This document shows, one piece after another, positions 26,520 to 33,900 of a stretch of DNA of 64,000 bases. The position numbers were made by a program, and so were the translations under genes. This DNA comes from Chloroflexota bacterium (GTDB lineage: Bacteria; Chloroflexota; Dehalococcoidia; Lucifugimonadales; JADFKI01), in NCBI GenBank assembly GCA_009840355.1, contig VXNZ01000025.1, positions 1-64,000 on the forward strand, read 5' to 3'. The first letter of the stretch is position 1; each line of letters starts with the position of its first letter. The notes below the pieces were generated by a model, which was given only the letters and a program-made list of their open reading frames with translations, ran no database searches and was not told the origin of the DNA.

Positions 26520-26591
26520 GTGTTATCCTCCTGACTGAATGGTCGCGGCAATTATAACATGTGAGGCTTTGCATCGATGAACGGGTTAAGG

Positions 26592-26727
26592 CCAGGATCT
26601 TTCGGCTGTCACCCTGAACGAAGTTAAGGGTCTAAAATCGCTGTGTGGAAACAAGCCTGTCCGTAGTCAGCGCGTTTAGATTTCTCGCTTCGCTCGAAAT
26701 GACATGAAAAGTCGAAAGATACTAGGG
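26592..26727 (+). repeat. MITE-like inverted-repeat element, copy 2
   Basis: About 136 bases between divergent CoA-transferase genes. Its left end AGGATCTTTCGGCTGTC and right end GTCGAAAGATACTAG are imperfect complements. The inner sequence closely follows copy 1 (8913-9046), including CCCTGAACGAAG and TTTCTCGCTTCGCTCGAAAT. It ends only about 14 bases before the promoter of the CoA-transferase pair. Confidence 0.75.
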
Positions 26728-26740
26728 TCAAGACAAGAGT

Positions 26741-26769
26741 AAGACAAATGGGACGGATAGGGTTATAAT
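26741..26769 (+). promoter_or_regulatory. Promoter of the CoA-transferase pair
   Basis: AAGACA (26741-26746) and a perfect TATAAT (26764-26769) are separated by 17 bases, 45 bases before the ATG. The -35 matches four of six consensus bases. The inverted-repeat element ends just upstream. Confidence 0.6.
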
Positions 26770-26814
26770 CTGCGGCAGTGTTCAACTGCATGAAGGTCTT
26801 GTGGAGACTGCGAT

Positions 26815-28086
26815 ATGACGGCTAATGGGTCGATGAACGGAGCAAAGGGTGCGCTTGCGCCGATACGGATATGCGACTTTTCGGGACAGCTGGCGGGCGC
26901 CGGCGCCACGCGGTTCTTCGCTGCGTTCGGCGCGCAGGTGATCCGCATCGAGGACAGGCTGAGCCAAGGCGGATGGGATATTTTTCGCGGCAATGGTCCC
27001 TACAAGGACGATCGGCGCGGCACGAACCTAGGCGGGATGTTCAATAACCACAATGTGGAAAAGCTGGGCATTACACTGAACGCGAAGAGCGAGCGTGGCA
27101 AGGAACTGCTGCGCGAGATTATCTCCATCAGCGATGTGGTTACCGAGAACTTCAGCGCGGGCGTGATAGAGCGCTGGGGCTTCCCGTACGAAGAGATGCG
27201 CCGCATCAAGCCGGACATCATCTATGTGTCAAACTGCGGCTTCGGGCATCGCGGTCCGTACACGCACTTCAAGACTTGGGGCCCCGTCGTGCAGGCAGTA
27301 TCGGGGCTGACATTCCAATCCGCGCTGCCGGACATGCCGCCCGCCGGCTGGGGATTTTCGCACATGGACCACACCGGCGGCTACTTCATGGCGATCGCGA
27401 TTCTGATGGCGCTGTATCACCGCAACAAGACCGGTGAAGGTCAGTACATCGACATGTCGTGCACAGACGCCGCGCTGACGCTAAACGGGCCCGCGCTGCT
27501 GGATTACACGGTGAACGGACGCCCGCTGCGTCGAGACGGCAGCCCACACAGCAACCGCAATGTTTTTCCGCCGATGTCGCCCCACGGCATATACAAGGCA
27601 AAGGGCGACGACAGATGGGTCGCAATATCGGCGCGCGACGATGCGGAATGGCACGCCGTCTGTGATGTCATCGGACAGCCTGAACTCACGGCGGACGCGC
27701 GGTTCGCCACGCTGCAATCACGCTTGGATGGCGAGAATCAGGATGCCTTGGACACCATCATCGAAGCCTGGACACGAGAGCGATCTGCATTCGAAGTGCA
27801 AGACAAACTACAGGCGAAGGGCGTTGCCGCCGCTGTCGTGCAGAAGCCGGAAGACCGTATGGACTTGGACGCTAATTCGCTTGCGTGGGACACATTCCCA
27901 GAGGTCAAGCATCTCGAAATGGGCGATGTGCGCGTCGAGGGCATCCCTATGAAGTTGTCCGAGACGCCGGCGAAAATCAAGAAGGGCGCGCCGGTACTAG
28001 GAGAAGATAACGATTTCTTCTATGACGAAATCCTGGTGGTGGACAAGGCTGAGCAGCAGGAATTGCACGACAGGGGGGTTATTTAG
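26815..28086 (+). CDS. CaiB/BaiF family CoA-transferase
   Basis: 423 residues. Family features: IRICDFSGQLAGAGATRFF, AQVIRIEDRLSQGGWD, the VENF-like ENFSAGVIERWGF, CGFGHRGPYTHFKTWGPVVQA and the nucleophile Asp213 in GEGQYIDMSCTDAAL; the C-terminus carries KIKKGAPVLGEDND. The combination resembles enzymes annotated as formyl-CoA transferase or L-carnitine/succinyl-type CoA-transferases, but such labels are weak. The first ten residues before the conserved core are variable; ATG 26815 was kept as it follows the promoter. The stop codon directly abuts the next ATG, so this gene and its neighbour are certainly cotranscribed and probably yield a heteromeric enzyme. Confidence 0.9.
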   Translation: MTANGSMNGAKGALAPIRICDFSGQLAGAGATRFFAAFGAQVIRIEDRLSQGGWDIFRGNGPYKDDRRGTNLGGMFNNHNVEKLGITLNAKSERGKELLREIISISDVVTENFSAGVIERWGFPYEEMRRIKPDIIYVSNCGFGHRGPYTHFKTWGPVVQAVSGLTFQSALPDMPPAGWGFSHMDHTGGYFMAIAILMALYHRNKTGEGQYIDMSCTDAALTLNGPALLDYTVNGRPLRRDGSPHSNRNVFPPMSPHGIYKAKGDDRWVAISARDDAEWHAVCDVIGQPELTADARFATLQSRLDGENQDALDTIIEAWTRERSAFEVQDKLQAKGVAAAVVQKPEDRMDLDANSLAWDTFPEVKHLEMGDVRVEGIPMKLSETPAKIKKGAPVLGEDNDFFYDEILVVDKAEQQELHDRGVI

Positions 28087-29337
28087 ATGGCATCTGTTCT
28101 CGACGATGTGCGGATTATCGAGTTAGGCGGCGCACTCGGTGGTTGGTGCGGCAAGCTACTGGCGGACATGGGCGCGAGCGTTATCAAAGTAGAACCGCCG
28201 GAAGGCGACGAGACGCGCGGCTATCCGCCGTTTCGCAATGACGAGCCGGACAAGAACAGCAGCCTGTATTTCTGGTACTACAATACCAGCAAGCAGAGCA
28301 TCACGCTGGACGTGGAATCCGAGACGGGCCGCGACCTGTTCCTGCGGCTTGTGGAGAACGCGGATGTGGTCATCGACAGCAACCCGCCGCAGTATCTCGA
28401 CTCGCTTGGACTGGGATACGAGCGAGTGTCGCAGGTCGCGCCGGGAATAGTATTCGCGGCGATAAGCCCGTTTGGGCAAAATGCGCCATACTGGGATCGC
28501 GCATCGACCGACTTGACGGCGCTGGCATTCGGCGGTCCGGCGTGGAGCTGCGGCTACGACGATCATTCGATTCCGCCGGTGCGAGGAGGAGGCAATCAAG
28601 CGTATCACACGACCTGCCACTTCGCCGCGATAGGCATACTGACGGCGCTAGTGCACAGGCAGTTCACTGGCGAAGGACAGTTCATCGATGTGAACATGCA
28701 CGCGGCTCAGAATGTAACGACCGAAGGCGCGGTGTACAACTGGCTGGTCGCGGGGGACACGGTGCAGCGGCAGACCGGACGGCATTCGTCTCCCGTGCCG
28801 ACTGCCGATGTGCAAATGCTCTGCGGCGACGGGCGATATGTGAACATCGGCTTCCCCGCGCGCACCGAAGACCAGTGGCTGCACCTGCTGGCATGGCTGG
28901 ACGAGCATGGATTAGTGGGCGACCTATCGAGGTACATAACGCCGCCGAGCCGCGCGGCGCTCATTCAGCGCGACCCGGATGCGATAAAGCAGATGGACGA
29001 GGTGATGAGCGCGGTCAGCGACCTGTGCATGGCGAACACGGCATACGACATTTTTGTGCGCGCGCAGGACATGGGCTTCCAGTGGGGCGTAGTGTATTCG
29101 CCCGAAGAAACGCTCGAAGACCCACACTTTGTAGAGCGCGGCATGCAAGTGCCCGTCGCGCACCCGGAGCTGGACGCCGAGTTCGTCTATGTAGGCGCGC
29201 CCTACGACTTCGAGGCAACCCCGTGGAGCATCCAGCGCCGCCCGCCCCTGCTAGGCGAAGACAACGGCAGGGTGTACGGCGAGATTGGCATCGATGCCGC
29301 AGAGCTTGAAGCGTTGAAGGCGGCGGGCGTGGTATAG
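28087..29337 (+). CDS. CaiB/BaiF family CoA-transferase, second of a pair
   Basis: 416 residues, beginning immediately after the stop of the previous CoA-transferase. Features: VRIIELGGALGGWCGKLLADM, ASVIKVEPPEGDETRGYPPF, VVIDSNPPQYLDSLGLGYE, ISPFGQNAPYWDRAS and the nucleophile Asp201 in GEGQFIDVNMHAAQ; C-terminal RRPPLLGEDNGRVYGE. The two paired proteins differ strongly in sequence, so they are not a recent duplication. Some type III CoA-transferases work as two different chains, which fits the coupled arrangement. No dehydrogenase or hydratase is adjacent that would reveal the acyl group. The 226 bases after the gene show nothing clear. Confidence 0.9.
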   Translation: MASVLDDVRIIELGGALGGWCGKLLADMGASVIKVEPPEGDETRGYPPFRNDEPDKNSSLYFWYYNTSKQSITLDVESETGRDLFLRLVENADVVIDSNPPQYLDSLGLGYERVSQVAPGIVFAAISPFGQNAPYWDRASTDLTALAFGGPAWSCGYDDHSIPPVRGGGNQAYHTTCHFAAIGILTALVHRQFTGEGQFIDVNMHAAQNVTTEGAVYNWLVAGDTVQRQTGRHSSPVPTADVQMLCGDGRYVNIGFPARTEDQWLHLLAWLDEHGLVGDLSRYITPPSRAALIQRDPDAIKQMDEVMSAVSDLCMANTAYDIFVRAQDMGFQWGVVYSPEETLEDPHFVERGMQVPVAHPELDAEFVYVGAPYDFEATPWSIQRRPPLLGEDNGRVYGEIGIDAAELEALKAAGVV

Positions 29338-29563
29338 CAAACGGCAGCAATCAGCGGCCAGAAAGCACCATGACAGAAAGCACATCAAGGGCTTCATACC
29401 AACCACTTGCCAAATCGAAAGCCTCCGGGCAACACGATGCTCGGATGCCTCGTCACTCTCGCTATTCCGACTCGGCAACTAACTGCTCATAGCAATTTCG
29501 TGCCAGCTGGCAAGGCAGTCGGCACGCCAAATGCGTCTGCGCATTGAATTACGCAGTCGCCAC

Positions 29564-30061
29564 TCACTTCACCGCAGCCGCCTGTTCCGCCCGCCACACT
29601 TCAAGATTCTCCCGCATTTGCTCAATGTGCTCGGGGACATGGCGCTCGTAGGTGTCAAGCCAGTCCTCTAGCGTGGTGTCGCCGTTTTCGGGGTGATACG
29701 ATGCATGCGCCCAGACGGATTCTGGCAGCGTCTTGATTAGCGTGTAGCTCTTGTGACGCAGCCATTTGAACAACGCCAGCGCGTCTTCGGTGCTCTGCTC
29801 ATGATAACCAAGCGTGGCGGTCCATTGGTTCTCGTCGTATGCCATCAGCGGCTCACCCTGCTCGGCGATGATGCGACGGCAGCGAATGTAGCTATTCGCC
29901 TCGCTGTCGGTGTTGTGAACTATGATCTCGTGGATGCTCCAGCCGCCGCGCTCGTCGCGGTACTGCCACATTTCGCGCGGGAACTCGTCTAGCGCGGCAA
30001 CCAATAGGGCATGTGCGTTGCCGTAGGACTCTATCTTGCTTGCGCGTTCTTCTGGCGTCAT
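29564..30061 (-). CDS. DinB-like four-helix protein
   Basis: 165 residues, all helical, starting MTPEERASKIESYGNAHALL. Features of the DinB/YfiT-like superfamily: WSIHEIIVHNTDSEANSY, carrying the first metal His, and the C-terminal DTYERHVPEHIEQMRENL with two more His in the usual H-x3-H spacing. This group includes divalent-metal-binding thiol transferases using mycothiol or bacillithiol, and proteins of unknown role. No neighbouring gene points to a specific thiol. The stop lies in a gap of 226 bases after the CoA-transferase; the genes converge. Upstream is the third inverted-repeat element. Confidence 0.85.
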   Translation of the reverse strand: MTPEERASKIESYGNAHALLVAALDEFPREMWQYRDERGGWSIHEIIVHNTDSEANSYIRCRRIIAEQGEPLMAYDENQWTATLGYHEQSTEDALALFKWLRHKSYTLIKTLPESVWAHASYHPENGDTTLEDWLDTYERHVPEHIEQMRENLEVWRAEQAAAVK

Positions 30062-30154
30062 TTCTGCGTTCCTCCCCTTTCCTTACGTGGAATTGTGATG
30101 TATTTCACATTTTAGTCTGGATTCCGGGCGCGCGCAAGGAACTCTGGCTGCCAT

Positions 30155-30287
30155 CTAGGATATTTCGGTTATTCATGCCATATCAAGCGAGGCGATAAAT
30201 CCAAACGCGTTGACTACGGGCAGGCTTGTTTCAACACAGCGACTTTAGACCCTTCACTTCGTTCAGGGTGACAACCGAAATGCCCTG
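30155..30287 (-). repeat. MITE-like inverted-repeat element, copy 3 (reverse)
   Basis: About 133 bases in the 404-base gap between the DinB-like gene and the TPP enzyme. Its ends, TAGGATATTTCGGTTATTC and GACAACCGAAATGCCC, are complementary with few mismatches and match the ends of copies 1 and 2. It is in reverse orientation to those. The interior resembling TTTCTCGCTTCGCTCG of the other copies is more diverged here (CAAGCGAGGCGATAAATCC). Confidence 0.75.
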
Positions 30288-30361
30288 GGCTGGCATCATT
30301 TCACTTTGCCCCCTAACGTTCCCCATCTGACTGAGGGAAGGGACTTTGCGCCGTCGCAAAA

Positions 30362-30390
30362 TTGACCATAGCATTTAGACTACTTATAAT
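30362..30390 (+). promoter_or_regulatory. Sigma-70-like promoter of the TPP enzyme genes
   Basis: TTGACC (30362-30367) and TATAAT (30385-30390) with a 17-base spacer, near-consensus, 75 bases before the ATG of the alpha subunit. Nothing else is seen in the gap apart from the repeat element to its left and a weak G/C-rich hairpin near 30307-30343. Confidence 0.75.
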
Positions 30391-30465
30391 TGCGGCTGAC
30401 GCAGTTATGCGCAGTTGACCGATTTGCGAGATACCCATTTCGGCAGGAAGCGGAAGGAGACAGTT

Positions 30466-30984
30466 ATGGTTCAGCAACAGCCGCAGATTTTGAGACCCGA
30501 GACTCTGGTGGAAGAGTTCAAGAAGAACGGCGTAACGCACATCATCACGATCCCGGACAGCGAGACGAACTACTTGTACGAGCTGATGCTGGAGCAGGAT
30601 TGGCTGGACGTCGTACCCGTGTCGCGCGAGGGCGAGACGATGGGCGTGGCGCTTGGGCTGAATGTGGCGGGCAAGGTGCCCGTATGCCTCATTCAGAACA
30701 CAGGCATGATGGAATCCGGCGACTCGATTCGCGGCATGGCGCTGGACAGCGGCTTTCCGCTGGTGATGGTCATCGGCTATCGCGGCTGGACGCGGTGGGG
30801 CAATACGCCGGACACGGCGGCGACATACACCGAGCCGTTCCTGAACGCATTCCGCATCAACTACTATCTGGTCGAGCACGACGAAGACGGCGACCGCATT
30901 TCCGAGGCATTCGCAGAGGCGCGGGATACGAACCGTCCAGTGGTCGTGCTAGTCGGCGACGAGTATCACGGATTCAACAGGTAA
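30466..30984 (+). CDS. TPP-dependent decarboxylase alpha subunit (sulfopyruvate/phosphonopyruvate type)
   Basis: 172 residues forming a Pyr domain of thiamine-diphosphate enzymes. Features: VEEFKKNGVTHIITIPDSE, the activating Glu in SREGETMGVALGLNVAGK, CLIQNTGMMESGDSIRGMA and VMVIGYRGWTRWGNTPDTA. Splitting into a small Pyr protein followed by a small PP protein is characteristic of ComDE sulfopyruvate decarboxylase and phosphonopyruvate decarboxylase relatives. The ATG at 30466 follows AAGGAG; an upstream in-frame start at 30415 lies before this and is less likely. The partner gene begins 119 bases downstream. Substrate is open: sulfopyruvate, phosphonopyruvate or another 3-substituted pyruvate. 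No neighbouring genes for coenzyme M or phosphonate metabolism are visible. Confidence 0.85.
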   Translation: MVQQQPQILRPETLVEEFKKNGVTHIITIPDSETNYLYELMLEQDWLDVVPVSREGETMGVALGLNVAGKVPVCLIQNTGMMESGDSIRGMALDSGFPLVMVIGYRGWTRWGNTPDTAATYTEPFLNAFRINYYLVEHDEDGDRISEAFAEARDTNRPVVVLVGDEYHGFNR

Positions 30985-31103
30985 GGCGATGTGTCACAGG
31001 GTGGCGAGGCGTCCGCGCATCCATCCTGCAATGCTCCCTACCCTACACATCTCAAAGCAGTCACATCGCGGCGAGAGACACGGCAATCTGACAAGGAGAC
31101 AAG

Positions 31104-31688
31104 ATGCTAGATCCAATTGATGTATTCAACACATTCGCGCCGCATCGCGGCAATGCAATCGTAACCTCGGCGGGCACGGCGGGCAGGCACTGGCAGGACG
31201 TCAGCGACCAGCCGGCGCGGGACATTGCGCTGGGCGGCGCGATGGGACACACCACATCCGCGGCGTTCGGGCTGGCGCTCGGACTGCCGGACGAGAAGAT
31301 TGTGCTGTTCGACGCGGAAGGCTCACTGCTGATGAATCTTGGCGTTATCGCGAGCATCGCAGGCAAGAAGCCAAAGAACTTCGTTCATTTCGTGCTGGAC
31401 AACGAGTGCTATGCGACCACAGGCGGGCAGCCCGTACCGAACTCTGCGGAGATCGACTACGCTGCGATGGCGAAAGGCGCCGGCTATACCGCGGCGTACA
31501 ACTTCGACGACCTCGAAGACTTCGCAACTAGCATCGAGGACATCATGAATGAAGAAGGTCCCGTTATGGTGTCCATCAAGATTCAGCCGGAAGTGCAGAA
31601 CCTGCCCATCGGCTTGCGCGAGCGCCGCGTAACCCGCAGCCGCGCCGAGACCATCGACGATCTGCGCGCGGAGCTTGGCATAAGCTAA
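31104..31688 (+). CDS. TPP-dependent decarboxylase beta subunit
   Basis: 194 residues forming the PP domain that binds the diphosphate of TPP. Features: ALGGAMGHTTSAAFGLALGL, the metal/TPP motif DAEGSLLMNLG where the usual Gly-Asp-Gly is Asp-Ala-Glu-Gly, and FVLDNECYATTGGQPVP in which Asn binds the metal. The last residues (about 165-194) form a charged helix. Together with the previous gene it should make an alpha/beta enzyme that decarboxylates a 2-oxoacid to an aldehyde. Start ATG 31104 with AAGGAG seven bases upstream. A very strong palindromic terminator follows 63 bases after the stop. Confidence 0.87.
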   Translation: MLDPIDVFNTFAPHRGNAIVTSAGTAGRHWQDVSDQPARDIALGGAMGHTTSAAFGLALGLPDEKIVLFDAEGSLLMNLGVIASIAGKKPKNFVHFVLDNECYATTGGQPVPNSAEIDYAAMAKGAGYTAAYNFDDLEDFATSIEDIMNEEGPVMVSIKIQPEVQNLPIGLRERRVTRSRAETIDDLRAELGIS

Positions 31689-31751
31689 CTGCCAGCCAAT
31701 AGTCCATCCTTCTTGACTTGGGAACAACCTGCGAGGCAAAGGGTCGAGATA

Positions 31752-31789
31752 GAAAAGCCCTTTACATTTCGAAATGTAAAGGGCTTTTC
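31752..31789. terminator. Perfect 38-base palindrome, bidirectional terminator
   Basis: The arms GAAAAGCCCTTTACATTTC (31752-31770) and GAAATGTAAAGGGCTTTTC (31771-31789) are exact complements with no central spacer. Transcribed either way it gives a long hairpin ending in GGGCUUUUC, with the T tract within the arm. It sits exactly between the rightward TPP genes and the leftward hypothetical gene, nine bases from the stop codon of the latter, so it should end both transcripts. Confidence 0.88.
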
Positions 31790-31798
31790 ATTTGTCCG

Positions 31799-32146
31799 CT
31801 AATGCGCCGAATCGCGGTCGGAGGCAAGCGGGCGTGGGCGGTAGTATATCCCCCAGCGCTGCATGGCTTCATACACGCGATCGTCCTGCATCTCGCAGAG
31901 TTCGCGGAAGAAACCGGCAAGCGAATGCACATGCAGCAATTCATCGCTGCAGACCCAATTCGCCTCACTGCGCACCACATAGACAATCCCGTTCTGGTGC
32001 TCACACTCCAACTCGATGCGCTTGCCATCGCTGTCGTGCTTAACCGTCAGTCCAAAGTTCGCCATGCAATGCTCCCTATTCTGCGCTTTCGCTTTCGCGC
32101 AGGCGAAATCATAGATTTTGGTTGTGGTTTCGTGTTCGGAGGTCAT
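31799..32146 (-). CDS. Hypothetical 115-residue protein
   Basis: I recognise no family. The ATG at 32144-32146 (MTSEHETTTKIYDFACAKAK) has GGAG seven bases upstream; a longer open frame reaching 32209 lacks such a site. The protein is soluble, acidic, with six Cys and several His and Trp, and a predicted mix of beta strands in the middle (IVYVVRSEANWVCSDELL) and helix (LAGFFRELCEMQDDRVYEAMQ). Third positions are GC-rich as in neighbouring genes, and a terminator sits directly behind the stop, both supporting a real gene. The opposite-strand frame covering this region runs through the terminator palindrome and is rejected. Confidence 0.6.
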   Translation of the reverse strand: MTSEHETTTKIYDFACAKAKAQNREHCMANFGLTVKHDSDGKRIELECEHQNGIVYVVRSEANWVCSDELLHVHSLAGFFRELCEMQDDRVYEAMQRWGIYYRPRPLASDRDSAH

Positions 32147-32236
32147 TTGTCGCTCCATTGGGTATTCAACCTCTGTGTGCGAACATTCACCCCCATCCAA
32201 CCTTTCCACGCTCCAACGAGAAAGGACTGATAAGAT

Positions 32237-32264
32237 TTGACGCGGCGTTGGGGGCTGATATAAT
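32237..32264 (+). promoter_or_regulatory. Strong promoter of the MBL-fold hydrolase gene
   Basis: TTGACG (32237-32242), 16-base spacer and an extended -10, TGATATAAT ending at 32264. The ATG follows 41 bases later after AGAGGAG. This is the best-formed promoter in the window. Confidence 0.8.
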
Positions 32265-32305
32265 TCCGTTTACGACACTATTTTATCAGACTTAGAGGAG
32301 TAGAT

Positions 32306-32953
32306 ATGCCGACGCCTCGCTATCAGGATGACAGCATTATTATCCATAAGATGGAATGTGGGCCCTACGCGAACAATATGTACCTCGTGGTGTGTCCGCA
32401 GACTAACGAGAGCATTCTCATCGACACGCCTGCGGATCCGGAGCCGATGATCGAGCTTGCGAAGACTACGGATGTCAAGGCAATCATCATCACGCACAAT
32501 CATATAGACCACCTGCTCGGTTTTGACGCTGTAACGGCGGCAATAGACGCGCCGGTGGGCATCAGCACGGAAGACGCAGACGAACTGCCGCGCCCGGCGG
32601 ACAGGCTGATTAGGGACGGCGATGTGATTTCCGCTGGGAAAGTCAACCTCACCGCGATGCTCACGCCCGGACACACGGCAGGTTCCGCCTGCTTCTACAC
32701 GCCGGGACACCTGTTTGCCGGCGATACGCTGTTCCCCGGAGGACCGGGCAAGACCTGGTCGCCGGAATCGTTCCAGGAGATAATAGAAAGCATAACGACG
32801 AAGCTGTTCAAACTGGACGACGACGACACCGTGTTCCCCGGACACGGCGGCGATGAGACCGATGTAAAGACTGCCAAGGCGGAATATGCGGATTTCGCCT
32901 CGCGCGAACATCCAGACGACATTTTCGGCGATGTGCTGTGGAAGGACGCGTAG
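32306..32953 (+). CDS. Metallo-beta-lactamase-fold hydrolase (glyoxalase II-like)
   Basis: 215 residues. The complete binuclear metal site is visible: His64, His66, Asp68, His69 in THNHIDH, His123 in LTPGHTAG, Asp140 in LFAGDTLF and His180 in FPGHGGD. This matches the glyoxalase II/RNase Z-like MBL superfamily; the size fits small hydroxyacylglutathione-hydrolase-like thioesterases. No signal peptide, so cytosolic. The actual substrate is unknown. Strong promoter and AGAGGAG precede the ATG. The downstream CPBP gene may start within its last 16 bases (GTG 32938), so the two are likely cotranscribed, with trpA and aroH possibly following. Confidence 0.88.
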   Translation: MPTPRYQDDSIIIHKMECGPYANNMYLVVCPQTNESILIDTPADPEPMIELAKTTDVKAIIITHNHIDHLLGFDAVTAAIDAPVGISTEDADELPRPADRLIRDGDVISAGKVNLTAMLTPGHTAGSACFYTPGHLFAGDTLFPGGPGKTWSPESFQEIIESITTKLFKLDDDDTVFPGHGGDETDVKTAKAEYADFASREHPDDIFGDVLWKDA

Positions 32954-33867
32954 GCGACGAAGACGGCACGAAAACGCGCTGCCCGGACAACGCCACGGAG
33001 TCGCAAGACGGCGGCGGGCTTATACCTGACGAGGCGCGCTACGATGTGCCGGTTGCGACTGGCGGCGACGCACTGCAAATTGGTGCCGAAACGCACTGCA
33101 ACGACCCAACGTCCGGCAGCGATGCCCTGTCCTGCAGCGACACCGGCAGCACAAGAATCGTACCGTGGTCGCTGCTTGATGTTGTCATCGCGTCCGTGCT
33201 GTTCGTGCCTGCGGGCGTCGCCGGCAGTATTGGCTTGGGATGGGCGCTGCTGTGGCTTGGAATCGTCGAAGACAGGCTGATGGCAGGCGTGCTGGGCAGC
33301 GCGCTTTTGCCGTCTGCGCTGGTAGCGGCGGGTTGGATATTCGGAGTGCGGCGGCACGGCGTATCGGCTGCGATGCTGGGATTCCGCCGCGCATCGCTGT
33401 TCGAGACGGCGTGGCTACCAGTTGTGGTGCTGGCGATTGGGCTGTCGGTTGCGATGGTGTACGCGCTCATCGTTAAGGCGCTGGGCATTGACATACTGCT
33501 GCCGGAGCAGAATCTCGACGAGTTGGCATCGTTCGACGGGCTTGCGCGAGTACCGGTATTCGCGGTTGTGAGCATACTCGCGCCGCTCGGCGAAGAAGTA
33601 TTTTTCCGCGCGTTCCTGCTCACCGCGCTCGTCGCGGCGATTGGCAGGCTGCGGGGAATGATACTTAGCGCAGCGATATTTTCGGTGGCGCACCTGGGCA
33701 TCGGCACGCTGTTTCCGATATTCGTGCTGGGTATGCTGCTCTCATGGCTGTACCTGCGAACAGGGTCGATATGGCCGCCATTCGTGGCGCACGCGGCACA
33801 GAACGCCTTGGCGCTAGTGGCGCTGGAATTACCGTTCGACACTCCGGCAGCACTAATTACGACATAA
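32938..33867 (+). CDS. CPBP family intramembrane metalloprotease
   Basis: 309 residues from a GTG at 32938; the true start is uncertain because the first about 75 residues are polar and low in family resemblance. Then follow roughly eight hydrophobic segments. The CPBP (Rce1-like, Abi) motifs are complete: Glu-Glu and Arg in LAPLGEEVFFRAFLL, His in FSVAHLGIGTLF, and a final TGSIWPPFVAHAAQNALAL with His and Asn. Members cleave prenylated proteins in eukaryotes and act in bacteriocin immunity or signalling in bacteria. Overlap with the upstream MBL-fold gene suggests coupling; no bacteriocin genes are near. Confidence 0.83.
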   Translation: MEGRVGDEDGTKTRCPDNATESQDGGGLIPDEARYDVPVATGGDALQIGAETHCNDPTSGSDALSCSDTGSTRIVPWSLLDVVIASVLFVPAGVAGSIGLGWALLWLGIVEDRLMAGVLGSALLPSALVAAGWIFGVRRHGVSAAMLGFRRASLFETAWLPVVVLAIGLSVAMVYALIVKALGIDILLPEQNLDELASFDGLARVPVFAVVSILAPLGEEVFFRAFLLTALVAAIGRLRGMILSAAIFSVAHLGIGTLFPIFVLGMLLSWLYLRTGSIWPPFVAHAAQNALALVALELPFDTPAALITT

Positions 33868-33900
33868 CTACGACACATCAGGGCTATGCAAAGGAAGGCT

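Noticed and set aside
31718-32230. 170-codon plus-strand frame after the TPP enzyme
   Set aside because: Reads straight through the perfect terminator palindrome at 31752-31789 and overlaps the better-supported minus-strand gene.
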